Shown: piece after piece, positions 50,740-59,328 of the stretch
Numbering within the stretch: position 1 is the stretch's first letter
Layout: each line of letters begins with the position of its first letter
Assembly: GCA_020025775.1 (NCBI GenBank)
Contig: JAHHRN010000001.1
Location: 310,001 to 374,000 of the forward strand
Direction: 5' to 3'
DNA from: Acutalibacter sp.
Lineage (GTDB): Bacteria > Bacillota > Clostridia > Oscillospirales > Acutalibacteraceae
Length of the DNA stretch: 64,000 bases
Position numbers and translations under genes: made by a program
The notes under the pieces: generated by a model
Seen by the model: the letters and a program-made list of their open reading frames with translations, nothing else
What the model was told of the DNA's origin: nothing
Databases searched by the model: none

Positions 50740-51906
50740 TTAAGAAACCGAAATCGAGTGCGCAAAACCCGCATCTTGTATATTTTGCGTTGTATTTTCG
50801 CGGTTGGTTAAAACCACAACGGTCTTATCCTTCGCATCGGTTTCCAGCTTGGCTTCCACCGCCGCGGCGGCAGGCACAAAGTATTCGGCTTGAGAAAGCT
50901 CAGCAAAGCCGGCATTGTTGGCTTTTAAAACAGCTTCCACTTCCGCGGTTTTTTGAAAATCTATGGTAATAAAATTGCAGGGCGCGCTGAGCAAGGTACC
51001 GTCATACGCCACCGCATTGCCGTAAAGAATATCGGACACAGTGAGGGTGACGGAAAACTCTAAATCCCCAAGCGCATCCTTGACCTTTTGCAAAAATTCC
51101 TGCAAAGCCGCATTTTTGGAAATCCCCTTGACGTCTGCATAGGGGAAAACCGCCGTTTCGGCAAAGCGGCCGACCGGGAACTGCACGCCGTCCAAAAGCA
51201 CATAATCTGCACCGAACGTTGGGGCTTCTTTGATAAGCCCTAAAAGATAGTTTACCGCGACATCCGCATAAGGATTCAGCCAGGGTTTACCGTCCTTTTG
51301 TGCGCTTTCGTCCAGCCAAAGGCTGACACCGTCTGCCAAGGTGATAGCCGCACCCGGAAGAGAGGATGCCGCCAGAGTATCCTCAAAGCAGGCGTATTTC
51401 GCAATGATTTTATAGCCTTTCGCCTTTAAGGTTTCAATGCTGTCCATAAAGGTCGGGTAGGCACGGGTGGAAGCACCGATGTCTGCCGCCGTGGAATCCA
51501 TGGAAGTATAGCTCAAAAAGCCCGAAGGTGCTTTGTATTCAATCATTACGGCATTGGCATTTTCATTTTGTAAATCTTCCAAAAACAGCTCTAAGGCGAT
51601 GCCGCCGTTTAAGGCTTCCTTGGGCATCTCCAAAGCCACTAAATGCTCTGTCGACGGAAGCGGTGTGTGATTTTCTTCGCGAATGGGACGGTTGGAAAGA
51701 AATACCGCGAGATACACGAGGAAAAAGGTGAGCAGAAAGAGGAAGACCAGCGCCAACGCATAAAAGACATTGGAACGCTGTTCGCGTTTTCTTCGTTCGC
51801 GGGTTTCACCGATGGCGTAGGTGCTGTGGGAACGCCCGGGATATTCTTTAGAAAACGGATAATAGCTTTTTCTGTGATGCTTTAAACGTTTGGAATCTTT
51901 CAACAT
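50740..51906 (-). CDS. Putative membrane-anchored glycoside hydrolase (DUF4015-like)
   Basis: A 388-residue protein with a basic cytoplasmic N-terminus, one membrane segment (about 49-70) and an extracellular domain that reads like a TIM-barrel of the putative glycoside hydrolase group (DUF4015): EDLQNENANAVMIEYKAPSG, GYKIIAKYACFED, WLNPYADVAVNYLLGLI, then YVLLDGVQFP. Acidic residues in these strand ends are plausible catalytic ones, but I cannot assign them. It begins 1 base after the rnfA-like gene and shares its strand, so it is likely the last gene of that operon. The substrate is unknown. Confidence 0.7.
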   Translation of the reverse strand: MLKDSKRLKHHRKSYYPFSKEYPGRSHSTYAIGETRERRKREQRSNVFYALALVFLFLLTFFLVYLAVFLSNRPIREENHTPLPSTEHLVALEMPKEALNGGIALELFLEDLQNENANAVMIEYKAPSGFLSYTSMDSTAADIGASTRAYPTFMDSIETLKAKGYKIIAKYACFEDTLAASSLPGAAITLADGVSLWLDESAQKDGKPWLNPYADVAVNYLLGLIKEAPTFGADYVLLDGVQFPVGRFAETAVFPYADVKGISKNAALQEFLQKVKDALGDLEFSVTLTVSDILYGNAVAYDGTLLSAPCNFITIDFQKTAEVEAVLKANNAGFAELSQAEYFVPAAAAVEAKLETDAKDKTVVVLTNRENTTQNIQDAGFAHSISVS

Positions 51907-51907
51907 A

Positions 51908-52501
51908 TTATAAGCTCAGACTCCTTCCGGTAAATCCGGTAAAGGCGAGCGACAAAAGCGCCGCATAGAGAAAAATAGCGGGTGTGCCCTTGAATGCCGC
52001 CGGGATAGCTTCGTTTTTGTCTAAGGCGCGAAGGCCTAAGTTTAAAAGCAAAACCGCAAGCACAAAGGCAAGACCGGCACCGATGCCGACACCGAGTGCT
52101 TCGAAAATACCGAAAGCGGCACGCTGATTGATGAAAGGAATTGCCAAAACCAAGGTGTTAAAGGCAGCAATACCAACGCGACGCACGGTGCGCTTTTTCG
52201 CTTTGAATACATAGAGCACAAGCACGGTAGTGATGAGATAAAACACAATCAGCACGCTGACAAAAAGAGCGGCGTGACCGTAAACGCTAAGCGCTCGAAC
52301 GAACGGGATTCTTTCCAGAAGGACACAGGTGAGAGAAACAAAAGTGGAAAAATAAATAATGAAAAGGCTTAGCGGGAAGAGCTGACGGGGCTTTGCCGAC
52401 ATACGCAGGGCCTCATCTGCACCGTAGCCGCCCGTGAAAATCAGATTTTGCAAAAGGCAGGCTAAAAAGGCCGTGGAAAATAAACTGCTGATTACGGTCA
52501 T
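51908..52501 (-). CDS. rnfA: Rnf complex subunit A-like membrane protein
   Basis: A 197-residue membrane protein of the RnfA/RnfE/NqrD/NqrE family, with six hydrophobic segments. The C-terminal third, GIGAGLAFVLAVLLLNLGLR and AIPAAFKGTPAIFLYAALLSL, is close to RnfA (PxxFxG.Px...). The N-terminal LLQNLIFTGGYGADEAL is more divergent than usual, so cofactor binding is uncertain. It overlaps rnfE by 4 bases. Standard Rnf operons add rnfB after rnfA; here a glycoside hydrolase gene follows instead. Confidence 0.8.
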   Translation of the reverse strand: MTVISSLFSTAFLACLLQNLIFTGGYGADEALRMSAKPRQLFPLSLFIIYFSTFVSLTCVLLERIPFVRALSVYGHAALFVSVLIVFYLITTVLVLYVFKAKKRTVRRVGIAAFNTLVLAIPFINQRAAFGIFEALGVGIGAGLAFVLAVLLLNLGLRALDKNEAIPAAFKGTPAIFLYAALLSLAFTGFTGRSLSL

Positions 52502-53592
52502 TTTGTATCGCCGCCTTTCTCTGTATCTTTCGGGGCTTCCTCGGAAGCCGTAGTTTCTTCGTGGGCTTTCTTATAGGCATCCAAATCCGAAAGAATTTCG
52601 TCGAAGTCTAAAAGATAGCTGTCACGTACGGCGCGGTGCTCTCTTCTTTCTTCGAGCTTTGCCGTTTCTTCGAGAGAAAGCGGCTTTTTCTGTTCGGGCT
52701 TTGCCGCCGATTTTTTCGGCTTCTTTTCTTTCTTTTCCTTTTTAGGCTTCGGCGCTTTTTCCGCCTTTACTTTTTCTGCTTTCGGTTTTTTGGATTTTGC
52801 TTTTTCGGATTTCGGCTTTTCTGCCTTTTCTTTTTTCGGCTTAGCCGATTTTTTCATGCGCGGTACGGTTTCGGTTTCATCCTCTTCGTCCGCGTAGGGG
52901 TTAAATTCGGTATCTACAAGAGATTTAAAGGAATCTAAATGAGACTGCGAAATTTCCTGCATGCTGAACGCGCGTTCGGGATGTGCATCCGGTACGGTTC
53001 TTGCCAAAATGGCCTTTACCACTGCGGCAAGGAAGCCGAGGATTAAAAAGCCGCCGAAGGGCAGGAGCATACCGCTCAGCTTTACGGGGAAGTGCAAATC
53101 TACATCATAAATGGTGCCGCTGCCGATAATTTCACGAATCGTACCGACCAGTAAAATAACGAACACGTAGCCGAGAGAGGCGAAAATCGCATCTGCCAAA
53201 GAGCTCTTTACAGAATGCTTGACGGCGTAACGCTCACAGTGCAGGGCAATGAGAGAATTTACAGCAATCAGCGGCAAAAAGATGCCGGCATAAAGAGACT
53301 CATTCGGTGCTACATAATTGAAAAAGGCGAAAACGGGAAGATTCAGCAGTACGCCGAGTAAGGCGTAAATCGGCATGCGAAGCCAACGCTTCACCTTTTT
53401 GAGTGCTAAACTTGCAAAAAATTCAATGAAAACAAGCTCCACGCAAGAGGCAACCGCCAAAATAATGGAGGACTTGAGAGAAACCGTCATTGCAAGTACG
53501 GGCGAAAGTCCGACCGCCTCAAATAAAATGGGGTTTTTAATCAGCGCACTGGAGAGTATGCGCTTTTTAAGACTACCTTTCGGTTCAGCCAT
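52498..53592 (-). CDS. rnfE: Rnf complex subunit E-like membrane protein with long charged tail
   Basis: A 364-residue protein. The first ~200 residues are RnfE: SALIKNPILFEAVGLSPVLA, PIYALLGVLLNL, PLIAVNSLIALHCERYA and GTIREIIGSGTIYD. An added hydrophilic tail of about 160 residues follows: acidic (YADEEDETETVP), then a long Lys/Glu/Pro repeat run, then charged helices. RnfE proteins normally end near 200-230, so this tail is unusual and should be cytoplasmic. The frame is open to 53625, but GGGGGTG stands before ATG 53592, which overlaps the rnfD stop. Confidence 0.85.
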   Translation of the reverse strand: MAEPKGSLKKRILSSALIKNPILFEAVGLSPVLAMTVSLKSSIILAVASCVELVFIEFFASLALKKVKRWLRMPIYALLGVLLNLPVFAFFNYVAPNESLYAGIFLPLIAVNSLIALHCERYAVKHSVKSSLADAIFASLGYVFVILLVGTIREIIGSGTIYDVDLHFPVKLSGMLLPFGGFLILGFLAAVVKAILARTVPDAHPERAFSMQEISQSHLDSFKSLVDTEFNPYADEEDETETVPRMKKSAKPKKEKAEKPKSEKAKSKKPKAEKVKAEKAPKPKKEKKEKKPKKSAAKPEQKKPLSLEETAKLEERREHRAVRDSYLLDFDEILSDLDAYKKAHEETTASEEAPKDTEKGGDTK

Positions 53593-54919
53593 TTTGCGCA
53601 CCCCCTTCTGCTTCGGTTTCTTCATCGGAAACTGCTTTAGAGACTGCTTCGGCTTTTTGTGATGCCTCCGGGACAGCCGGTGCGGCGTTCTTGGTCGGCT
53701 CAGTCTGCGAAGCGGCAGTTTCTTTTGCTTCTTTCTCTTCGAGAACCGTGGAATTTAAAATCTGTTCTTCTAATGTGGGCGCAGTTTCTTCAGTTGCCTT
53801 GGGAAGCTCTGCGGTGGATTCTTCCAAAGCTTCTTCGTTGATTTCGGTTTCACTTTCTTTAAACCATTGCTCATGTGCTTTTTCTTCTTCTAAAGCACGG
53901 CGCTTCTGGCGAGCCTTGGAAAGACGTTTTCTCTCAAAGCCGGTGAGCGGTAAATGGTTAAAGGTAGGTGCTAAAACGTTCATTAAAAGAATTACGAAAA
54001 TAACACCCTCTTCAAAGGCACCGAAGCGGCGCAGAAGCATAGTGCAGAAGCCTGCCACAACGCCGTAAAGGATTCTGCCGTAAAAACGTTTGGGCAAAAG
54101 AATCTCATTGGGCAATAAGAAAATGGCGGCAAACAGCAAAAGACCGGAGGAAAGCTCCATAAAGACGGACTGGAAGCGTCCACTTAAAATTCTCGGGAAC
54201 AGGAATGCGCCGATTGCGCAGGTGAGCAGGAAAGAAGCGGAAACTTCAAACGCCTTGAAGCGACGAATCGCCAAATAGCAAAGCGCACCCAAAAGGGCAA
54301 TGATACAGGTTGCACCCATGGGGCCTGCGAAGTCACCCAGTAAAACCATAAGATAGTTGGTGGAATGGTTGCCGAGCGCGGTACTGTTCGAAAGCATACT
54401 GGCAAGCGATACACCGGGTGTAAAGGCGGCTGTGCCGTACAGGCTGACCGGTTCACCGACGCCGGGTACTGCGGGATAGCAAAAGAGAATCTTCGGGAAG
54501 CAGACCGCTAAAAAGCAAAGGCCTGCCGCTGTAGGCGAAAAGAGCGTGGTTCGCGCATTACCGAAGGGCAGCTTTGCAACCAAAATCGCAAACGCCGCAC
54601 CGATAGACGCAAGCCAAAGCGGTGCGCTGGCAGGCAGACAAAGGGCAATGCAAACACCCGTAACCACAGCGGAAAGGTCACGCGGGGTCGGGAAGTTGTG
54701 TAGCATTTTTCCGCCCAGATATTCTAGCACTACGGCGGTGAGGACGGATGTTAAAATCAAATAAAAGGCGTGCGCGCCGTAATAATAAAGAGAAATGAGC
54801 GTCGGCGCTGCTAGCATGATGAGTAAATCCAGCATGGAGCGCTGTGTGGACTTGATGTCCGCTTTGACTTCGGGCGTAAAGATCTGCCCGTCGTCCGCTG
54901 TGAATGCATCTTGACGCAA
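53585..54919 (-). CDS. rnfD: Rnf complex subunit D-like membrane protein with acidic tail
   Basis: A 444-residue RnfD/NqrB-type protein with about ten membrane segments. The first segments match RnfD (STQRSMLDLLIMLAAPT, FPTPRDLSAVVTGVCIALCLP, and FGNARTTLFSPTAAGL). The flavin-attachment threonine is hard to place; AAFTPG near 175 is a candidate. After about residue 325 comes a 115-residue tail, strongly acidic with Ala/Glu/Thr/Ser. The open frame reaches 54973, but that TTG has no ribosome site and sits at a -10-like TATAAT (54987-54982); GAGGTGG before TTG 54919 is better. It is first in the D-E-A order. Confidence 0.83.
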   Translation of the reverse strand: MRQDAFTADDGQIFTPEVKADIKSTQRSMLDLLIMLAAPTLISLYYYGAHAFYLILTSVLTAVVLEYLGGKMLHNFPTPRDLSAVVTGVCIALCLPASAPLWLASIGAAFAILVAKLPFGNARTTLFSPTAAGLCFLAVCFPKILFCYPAVPGVGEPVSLYGTAAFTPGVSLASMLSNSTALGNHSTNYLMVLLGDFAGPMGATCIIALLGALCYLAIRRFKAFEVSASFLLTCAIGAFLFPRILSGRFQSVFMELSSGLLLFAAIFLLPNEILLPKRFYGRILYGVVAGFCTMLLRRFGAFEEGVIFVILLMNVLAPTFNHLPLTGFERKRLSKARQKRRALEEEKAHEQWFKESETEINEEALEESTAELPKATEETAPTLEEQILNSTVLEEKEAKETAASQTEPTKNAAPAVPEASQKAEAVSKAVSDEETEAEGGAQNG

Positions 54920-55016
54920 GATTTCCACCTCGTTTTCCAAATTTTGTGCGTTGCAAGACAAGTTGCCCTGCAATATGATGAATTATAGAAACAAATCGTA
55001 AAAGGGGGAGAAGCCA

Positions 55017-55553
55017 TTGAAAATGTATAAGGGCTCGAAAAGCCGCTTGCTTGTCCGCATAAGCCGGGAAGAACTGGAGGATTTTTGCCTAAGCCTGGAT
55101 TCCATTTGTAAAAAGAATCGAGAAACGAAGCTCTTTTTACAGGAAATTCTGGGGCTTGCCGCGGAACGCCACGGCTTTTTTTGGCAAAGGGATGCGGCGC
55201 TTCGCATCGACGTATTGCCGAGCGAGGGCGGCGGCTGTTTTTTGATTTTTACACAGGAAAGCCCCGCAAAAACGGGTACTTCGGCAGAGAAAACCACACA
55301 ACAGCTCATAGCTTTTCCCAATACAAATGCCTTTTTAGATTGCTTGAATGCGTATTTAAAAACGGCTTCTTCCGAAACGAAAGGCGCAGATTTTTGGTAT
55401 CGCCGCGCGCAAAGGTTTTATGCGCTTTTACCTGCTCAGCAGGAAGCCCTTTTGCCGCTCTTTTCAGAATACGGCAGTGTGCACCGCCTCACAGCGGAGG
55501 CCTGCGCGCGTTTTCGGGAAGAAGCAGAATATTTAAGCGTTTTCGGCGAGTGA
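55017..55553 (+). CDS. mecA: MecA-like ClpC adaptor protein
   Basis: A 178-residue MecA-family protein; these deliver substrates to the ClpC/ClpP protease. The N-terminal half has the substrate-binding-type ISREELEDFCLSLDS; the strand LRIDVLPSEGGGCFLIFTQ is followed by a C-terminal domain with NTNAFLDCLNAYL. GGGGGAG lies 6 bases before TTG 55017; an ATG at 55023 is too far. Bacillus MecA is 218 residues, so this copy is short in the linker. It is divergent from rnfD and convergent with rpe, overlapping its end by 21 bases. No other competence gene is nearby. Confidence 0.65.
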   Translation: MKMYKGSKSRLLVRISREELEDFCLSLDSICKKNRETKLFLQEILGLAAERHGFFWQRDAALRIDVLPSEGGGCFLIFTQESPAKTGTSAEKTTQQLIAFPNTNAFLDCLNAYLKTASSETKGADFWYRRAQRFYALLPAQQEALLPLFSEYGSVHRLTAEACARFREEAEYLSVFGE

Positions 55554-56192
55554 TTTGAATTCTGCCACAGCGGCTTTCATGTCGCTCTGCGAGAAAAGGG
55601 CACTGCCCGAAACAAAGTTGTTGGCACCTTTCTTTGCGGCGAGTACGATAGTATCCTTATTGATGCCGCCGTCTACCTGAATTTCCATAGAAAGGTTACG
55701 CTTTTGAAGCTCTTCTTTAAGAGCAGTAATTTTAGAAAGCTGATCTTCCATGAAGCTCTGACCGCCGAAGCCGGGCTCTACGGTCATCACGAGAACCATG
55801 AAAAGTCTGTCTAAATAGGGGAATACTGTTTCAATCGGTGTGGCGGGCTTTACAGCCAAAGCCGGCTTCATGCCTGCCTGCTCGATGGCGGTGATGGTTT
55901 CTTCAATATCGCTCTTGCTTTCCACGTGGAAGGTGAAGGAGTCCGCGCCTGCCGCGGCAAAATCCTTTACGAAGAAAAGCGGGTCATCTACCATTAAATG
56001 GGCGTCAAACGGTAAGTCGGAAACACGGCGAATGGCTTTGACAATCGGGGCACCGAGGGTTAAGTTCGGTACGAAGTGACCGTCCATAACGTCGATGTGT
56101 ACCCAATCGGCACCGGCATCCTTGAGACGCTGTAATTCTTCTTTTAAAATACTGTAATCCGCAGAGAGAATGGAAGGGGAAATTTTAACCAT
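55533..56192 (-). CDS. rpe: Ribulose-phosphate 3-epimerase
   Basis: A 219-residue TIM-barrel enzyme that interconverts ribulose 5-phosphate and xylulose 5-phosphate in the pentose phosphate pathway. Motifs: ISPSILSADYS at the N-terminus, HIDVMDGHFVPNLTLG (metal His and Asp), DAHLMV, VMTVEPGFGGQSF and QVDGGIN (second Asp). ATG 56192 follows AAAGAGG. Full length. It ends convergently with the mecA-like gene and no terminator separates the two. Confidence 0.96.
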   Translation of the reverse strand: MVKISPSILSADYSILKEELQRLKDAGADWVHIDVMDGHFVPNLTLGAPIVKAIRRVSDLPFDAHLMVDDPLFFVKDFAAAGADSFTFHVESKSDIEETITAIEQAGMKPALAVKPATPIETVFPYLDRLFMVLVMTVEPGFGGQSFMEDQLSKITALKEELQKRNLSMEIQVDGGINKDTIVLAAKKGANNFVSGSALFSQSDMKAAVAEFKSLAENA

Positions 56193-56231
56193 AATAAACC
56201 TCTTTTATTTCTTTATCGTTTTCTGTAACGG

Positions 56232-57032
56232 TTAAGCAGTTGTTTCGGCAGTAGCTTCGGTTTCCACGGGAGCGGGCACTTCGGTTACCGGCAGAGACGG
56301 TACTTCAGTGGTCGGTGCCTCGGTTGCAGGTGCTTCGGTCGGATTCGGCGTTGCGGTTTCGGGTGCCGAGGTGGACTGCAAAGCACTGATATAATAACTG
56401 CCCTCGTTTTCGCGAAGGGTTACACGCATATATTTGTCGGGCTCGGGCGGCAACATATTGCCGTTGGAATCCTGCTGCCACTGGTCACCGGATAAGTAAC
56501 CAACGGTTAAAATCACGGCGTTATTTTTCTTTTCTTTTTCCAAAACCTTGGGGGTATACATCGGTACAATACCGGTCAGCGGAATCACATAGACCTGCTT
56601 GTTGGCGTCATAGGCGAAATCATAGCCGTAACCCTCAATAGAAGCGTGGGTGGGCTGGATTTCCGAACCGAAGAGGCGTTTAAATTCGGCGTTGACTTCT
56701 GCCTCGGGCAAAAGCATGCCGTTGTCGCCGTATTCGTAATCATCGGGGGAAAGTCCCTTTTTTAGAATGGACCAAATCGAAATATCCACAAGCTGTGAGG
56801 GGTTGGCTTTCGTAAGGTCATCAAAGGGGTCGGGGTCATTCATGACTACGGGAATTAGCATTTTGTTGTATTCCTCGTAGTTTTTGCTTTTTTCAATGCC
56901 TTTTTTCGTGGCATTCACACCGGCAACTAAAATGGTAACTACACCGATTATGGCAAGCACGGCAATGAGAAGCCCCAAGGGGAATGCCCAGCGGCGCGTA
57001 CCTTTTTTATGTGTTTTCTGTTCGTTTGCCAT
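56232..57032 (-). CDS. Membrane-anchored exported hypothetical protein
   Basis: A 266-residue protein I do not recognise. One N-terminal membrane segment (about 17-42) after a basic start (KTHKKGTRR), then an extracellular domain with LSPDDYEYGDNG, FKRLFGSEI and YVIPLTGIVPMYTPKV, and a C-terminal low-complexity tail rich in Pro/Thr/Glu/Ala (about 218-266: PNPTEAPATEAPTTEVP). The tail looks like a wall-spanning linker, but there is no sortase motif after it. The frame opens at 57053, but AAAGGAG is upstream of ATG 57032. It starts just after proA. Confidence 0.8.
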   Translation of the reverse strand: MANEQKTHKKGTRRWAFPLGLLIAVLAIIGVVTILVAGVNATKKGIEKSKNYEEYNKMLIPVVMNDPDPFDDLTKANPSQLVDISIWSILKKGLSPDDYEYGDNGMLLPEAEVNAEFKRLFGSEIQPTHASIEGYGYDFAYDANKQVYVIPLTGIVPMYTPKVLEKEKKNNAVILTVGYLSGDQWQQDSNGNMLPPEPDKYMRVTLRENEGSYYISALQSTSAPETATPNPTEAPATEAPTTEVPSLPVTEVPAPVETEATAETTA

Positions 57033-57033
57033 G

Positions 57034-58290
57034 TTACACTCTCCTTTGTCCATTGCCGGAAATCTGATATTTAAAGGATGTTAATTGCGGCAGACCTAAA
57101 GGGCCTCTTGCGTGGAGCTTCTGGGTAGAAATACCGATTTCCGCGCCGAAGCCGAAGCAACCGCCGTCTGTGAATCGGGTGGAAGCATTGTGGTAAACCG
57201 CCGCGGAATCAACTTCTTGCAAGAAGCGCTTTGCCGCCGCATCGTTATCCGTCACAATGCAGTCACTGTGCCCGGTGGAGTATTTATAAATGTGGGAAAT
57301 GGCTTCGTCTAAGGAATCCACAATCGCCACGGACATTTTATAGTCAAGATATTCGGTCGCAAAGTCTGCCTTGGTTGCCGCTTCAATCTGCGGTAAAATC
57401 GCCTTGGCACGTGCATCTCCATAGAGAATTACGTCTTTTTCTTTTAATGCCTCGTAAAGCATCGGCAGGGCTTTTTCGGCAATATCCTTGTGCACGAGCA
57501 GGCTTTCCGCCGCATTGCAAACCGAAACGCGGGAGGTCTTGGCGTTAAAGACGATGTCTCGTGCCATTTCGAGGTTGGCATCCTTGTCTACATAAATGTG
57601 GCAGTTACCGACGCCGGTTTCAATCACGGGGACTGTTGCGTTTTCCACCGTTGCACGAATGAGGTTTCTGCCGCCGCGCGGAATCAGCACGTCTACATAT
57701 TCATTGAGACGCATGAGCGCATTAGCACTTTCACGGCTGGTATCTTCCACAAAGCCGATGCAGGCAGACGGAAGAGCCGTTCCCTCAAGTGCCTTTTGCA
57801 TAACGGAAGCAATCGCCTTGTTGGAGTGAATGGCTTCCTTGCCGCCGCGCAAAATTACAGCGTTACCGGATTTTAAGCAAAGCGAAGCGGCATCGCTCGT
57901 CACATTCGGACGTGCCTCGAAAATCACCGCAATGACGCCGAGCGGTACGCTGACTTTTTGAATATGTAAGCCGTTCGGGCGCACGGTGTCGGAAAGCACC
58001 TTGCCCACCGGGTCGGGAAGCTCAGAAACTTCCTTTACGCCCTGTGCCATACCCTCAATGCGTTCTTTCGAGAGCGCCAAACGGTCGAGCATGGAAGTAG
58101 CCATACCATTTTGACGGGCGGCTTCCAAATCCTTTTCGTTTTCTTCTAAAATATAATCACAGTTTTCCGAAAGAGCCTTGGCAATGGCGAGAAGCGCTTC
58201 GTTTTTCTGCTCGGTTGTTGCCGTGAGCAGTGCTCTTGCGCCCTGCTTTGCCGCTTGACCCAATGTTTCTAATGTGTTCAATGTATTCAC
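57034..58290 (-). CDS. proA: Gamma-glutamyl phosphate reductase
   Basis: A 418-residue aldehyde dehydrogenase-fold enzyme that reduces glutamyl 5-phosphate to glutamate semialdehyde, the second step of proline synthesis. The N-terminal cofactor domain has VIFEARPNVTSDAASLCLKSG and LRGGKEA; the catalytic Cys is in TSRVSVCNAAE (about 254), and the end has STRFTDGGCFGFGAEIGIST and HARGPLGL. ATG 58290 has GAGGTG upstream. It follows proB by 18 bases, the usual proBA operon. Confidence 0.96.
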   Translation of the reverse strand: MNTLNTLETLGQAAKQGARALLTATTEQKNEALLAIAKALSENCDYILEENEKDLEAARQNGMATSMLDRLALSKERIEGMAQGVKEVSELPDPVGKVLSDTVRPNGLHIQKVSVPLGVIAVIFEARPNVTSDAASLCLKSGNAVILRGGKEAIHSNKAIASVMQKALEGTALPSACIGFVEDTSRESANALMRLNEYVDVLIPRGGRNLIRATVENATVPVIETGVGNCHIYVDKDANLEMARDIVFNAKTSRVSVCNAAESLLVHKDIAEKALPMLYEALKEKDVILYGDARAKAILPQIEAATKADFATEYLDYKMSVAIVDSLDEAISHIYKYSTGHSDCIVTDNDAAAKRFLQEVDSAAVYHNASTRFTDGGCFGFGAEIGISTQKLHARGPLGLPQLTSFKYQISGNGQRRV

Positions 58291-58308
58291 CTCTTGGGGA
58301 AATCTATC

Positions 58309-59103
58309 TTAAATCTGTTCCTGTTTTCTGAAAATCGTGCCGATGTCCTCGCCATCTAAGACATGGTAAATGTTCTCGGGAGTGTCGCCGTTCATAACCA
58401 CCATGTCAATGCCCGAAGCGGTAGCGATTTCTGCCGCGTGGAGCTTGGTGATCATGCCGCCGGTCGAGAATTTCGAACCGTGGTTGCCGGCTACGGCATA
58501 GAGGTCGGCGTCAATTTTTTTGACCTCGGGGATGCGCTTAGCGTCGGGATTTTCCTTCGGATTCGCATCGTAGAGACCGTCAATATCGGTTAAAATAATT
58601 AAAGCGTCCGCATCAATGAGCTTTGCCACGATAGCGGAAAGACTGTCGTTGTCGCCGTAAACGATTTCTTCAACGGCAACGGCATCATTTTCGTTGATAA
58701 TCGGGATTGCACCGAATTCAAAAATTTTGTCGAAGGCGTTAATCAGATTGCCACGGCGTTCTAAGCTGTCTACGTCGCTTTTGGTCATTAAAAGCTGACC
58801 GATGGAGTGACCGTATTCAGAAAAGAGTTTATCGTAAAGGAACATAAGCTCGCATTGACCGACGGTAGCGGCTGCCTGTCTGCCGGGGGTGTCGGTCGGT
58901 CTTTCACGCAGACCGAGTTTACCAACGCCGACGCCGATTGCGCCGGAGGTTACGAGAGCGATTTGCATCCCGGAATTCTGTAAATCGGAAAGAACGCGAA
59001 CGAGTCTTTGCATCTGTCGAATATTGATTTTACCTGTATCATAGGTGAGGGAAGATGTACCAACCTTCACAACCAAACGATGGATATTTTGAAGCCTTGC
59101 CAA
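58309..59103 (-). CDS. proB: Glutamate 5-kinase without PUA domain
   Basis: A 264-residue enzyme that phosphorylates glutamate to glutamyl 5-phosphate, the first and feedback-inhibited step of proline synthesis. Motifs: KVGTSSLTYDTGK at the N-terminus, LVTSGAIGVGVGKLGL, NENDAV, GDNDSLSAIVA and LTDIDGLYD. E. coli ProB has about 367 residues with a C-terminal PUA domain; here the protein stops after the kinase domain. AGGAGG lies before TTG 59103. A promoter is visible about 50 bases upstream. Confidence 0.95.
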   Translation of the reverse strand: MARLQNIHRLVVKVGTSSLTYDTGKINIRQMQRLVRVLSDLQNSGMQIALVTSGAIGVGVGKLGLRERPTDTPGRQAAATVGQCELMFLYDKLFSEYGHSIGQLLMTKSDVDSLERRGNLINAFDKIFEFGAIPIINENDAVAVEEIVYGDNDSLSAIVAKLIDADALIILTDIDGLYDANPKENPDAKRIPEVKKIDADLYAVAGNHGSKFSTGGMITKLHAAEIATASGIDMVVMNGDTPENIYHVLDGEDIGTIFRKQEQI

Positions 59104-59149
59104 GTGCTTTTGCCTCCTAAGAAAATAAATATATATATAAGTATAAACC

Positions 59150-59178
59150 AGTATACCATAATTTAAGGCGTTTCACAA
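59150..59178 (-). promoter_or_regulatory. proBA promoter
   Basis: Minus strand TTGTGA (59178-59173), 17-bp spacer, TATACT (59155-59150). Confidence 0.8.
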
Positions 59179-59247
59179 CATAAAATTTGTAAAGTGGGCA
59201 TTCAAAAACCACTACATTCCGGCGGCGAACGGTACGTTTTCCCATGC

Positions 59248-59276
59248 TTGATTTTTAAGAAAGCAGCGTGTATAAT
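59248..59276 (+). promoter_or_regulatory. Promoter of the membrane-anchored hypothetical gene
   Basis: TTGATT (59248-59253), 17-bp spacer, TATAAT (59271-59276). With the proBA promoter it forms a divergent pair across 59104-59328, and nothing else is visible there. Confidence 0.75.
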
Positions 59277-59328
59277 AAGCTACGAATACGAAAGAAAACC
59301 CCCTAAAACGAAAAGAGAGGTAACATAG

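Noticed and set aside
54920..54973. Upstream TTG as the start of rnfD
   Set aside because: No ribosome site stands before it and it lies at the predicted transcription start; the downstream TTG with GAGGTGG is better.
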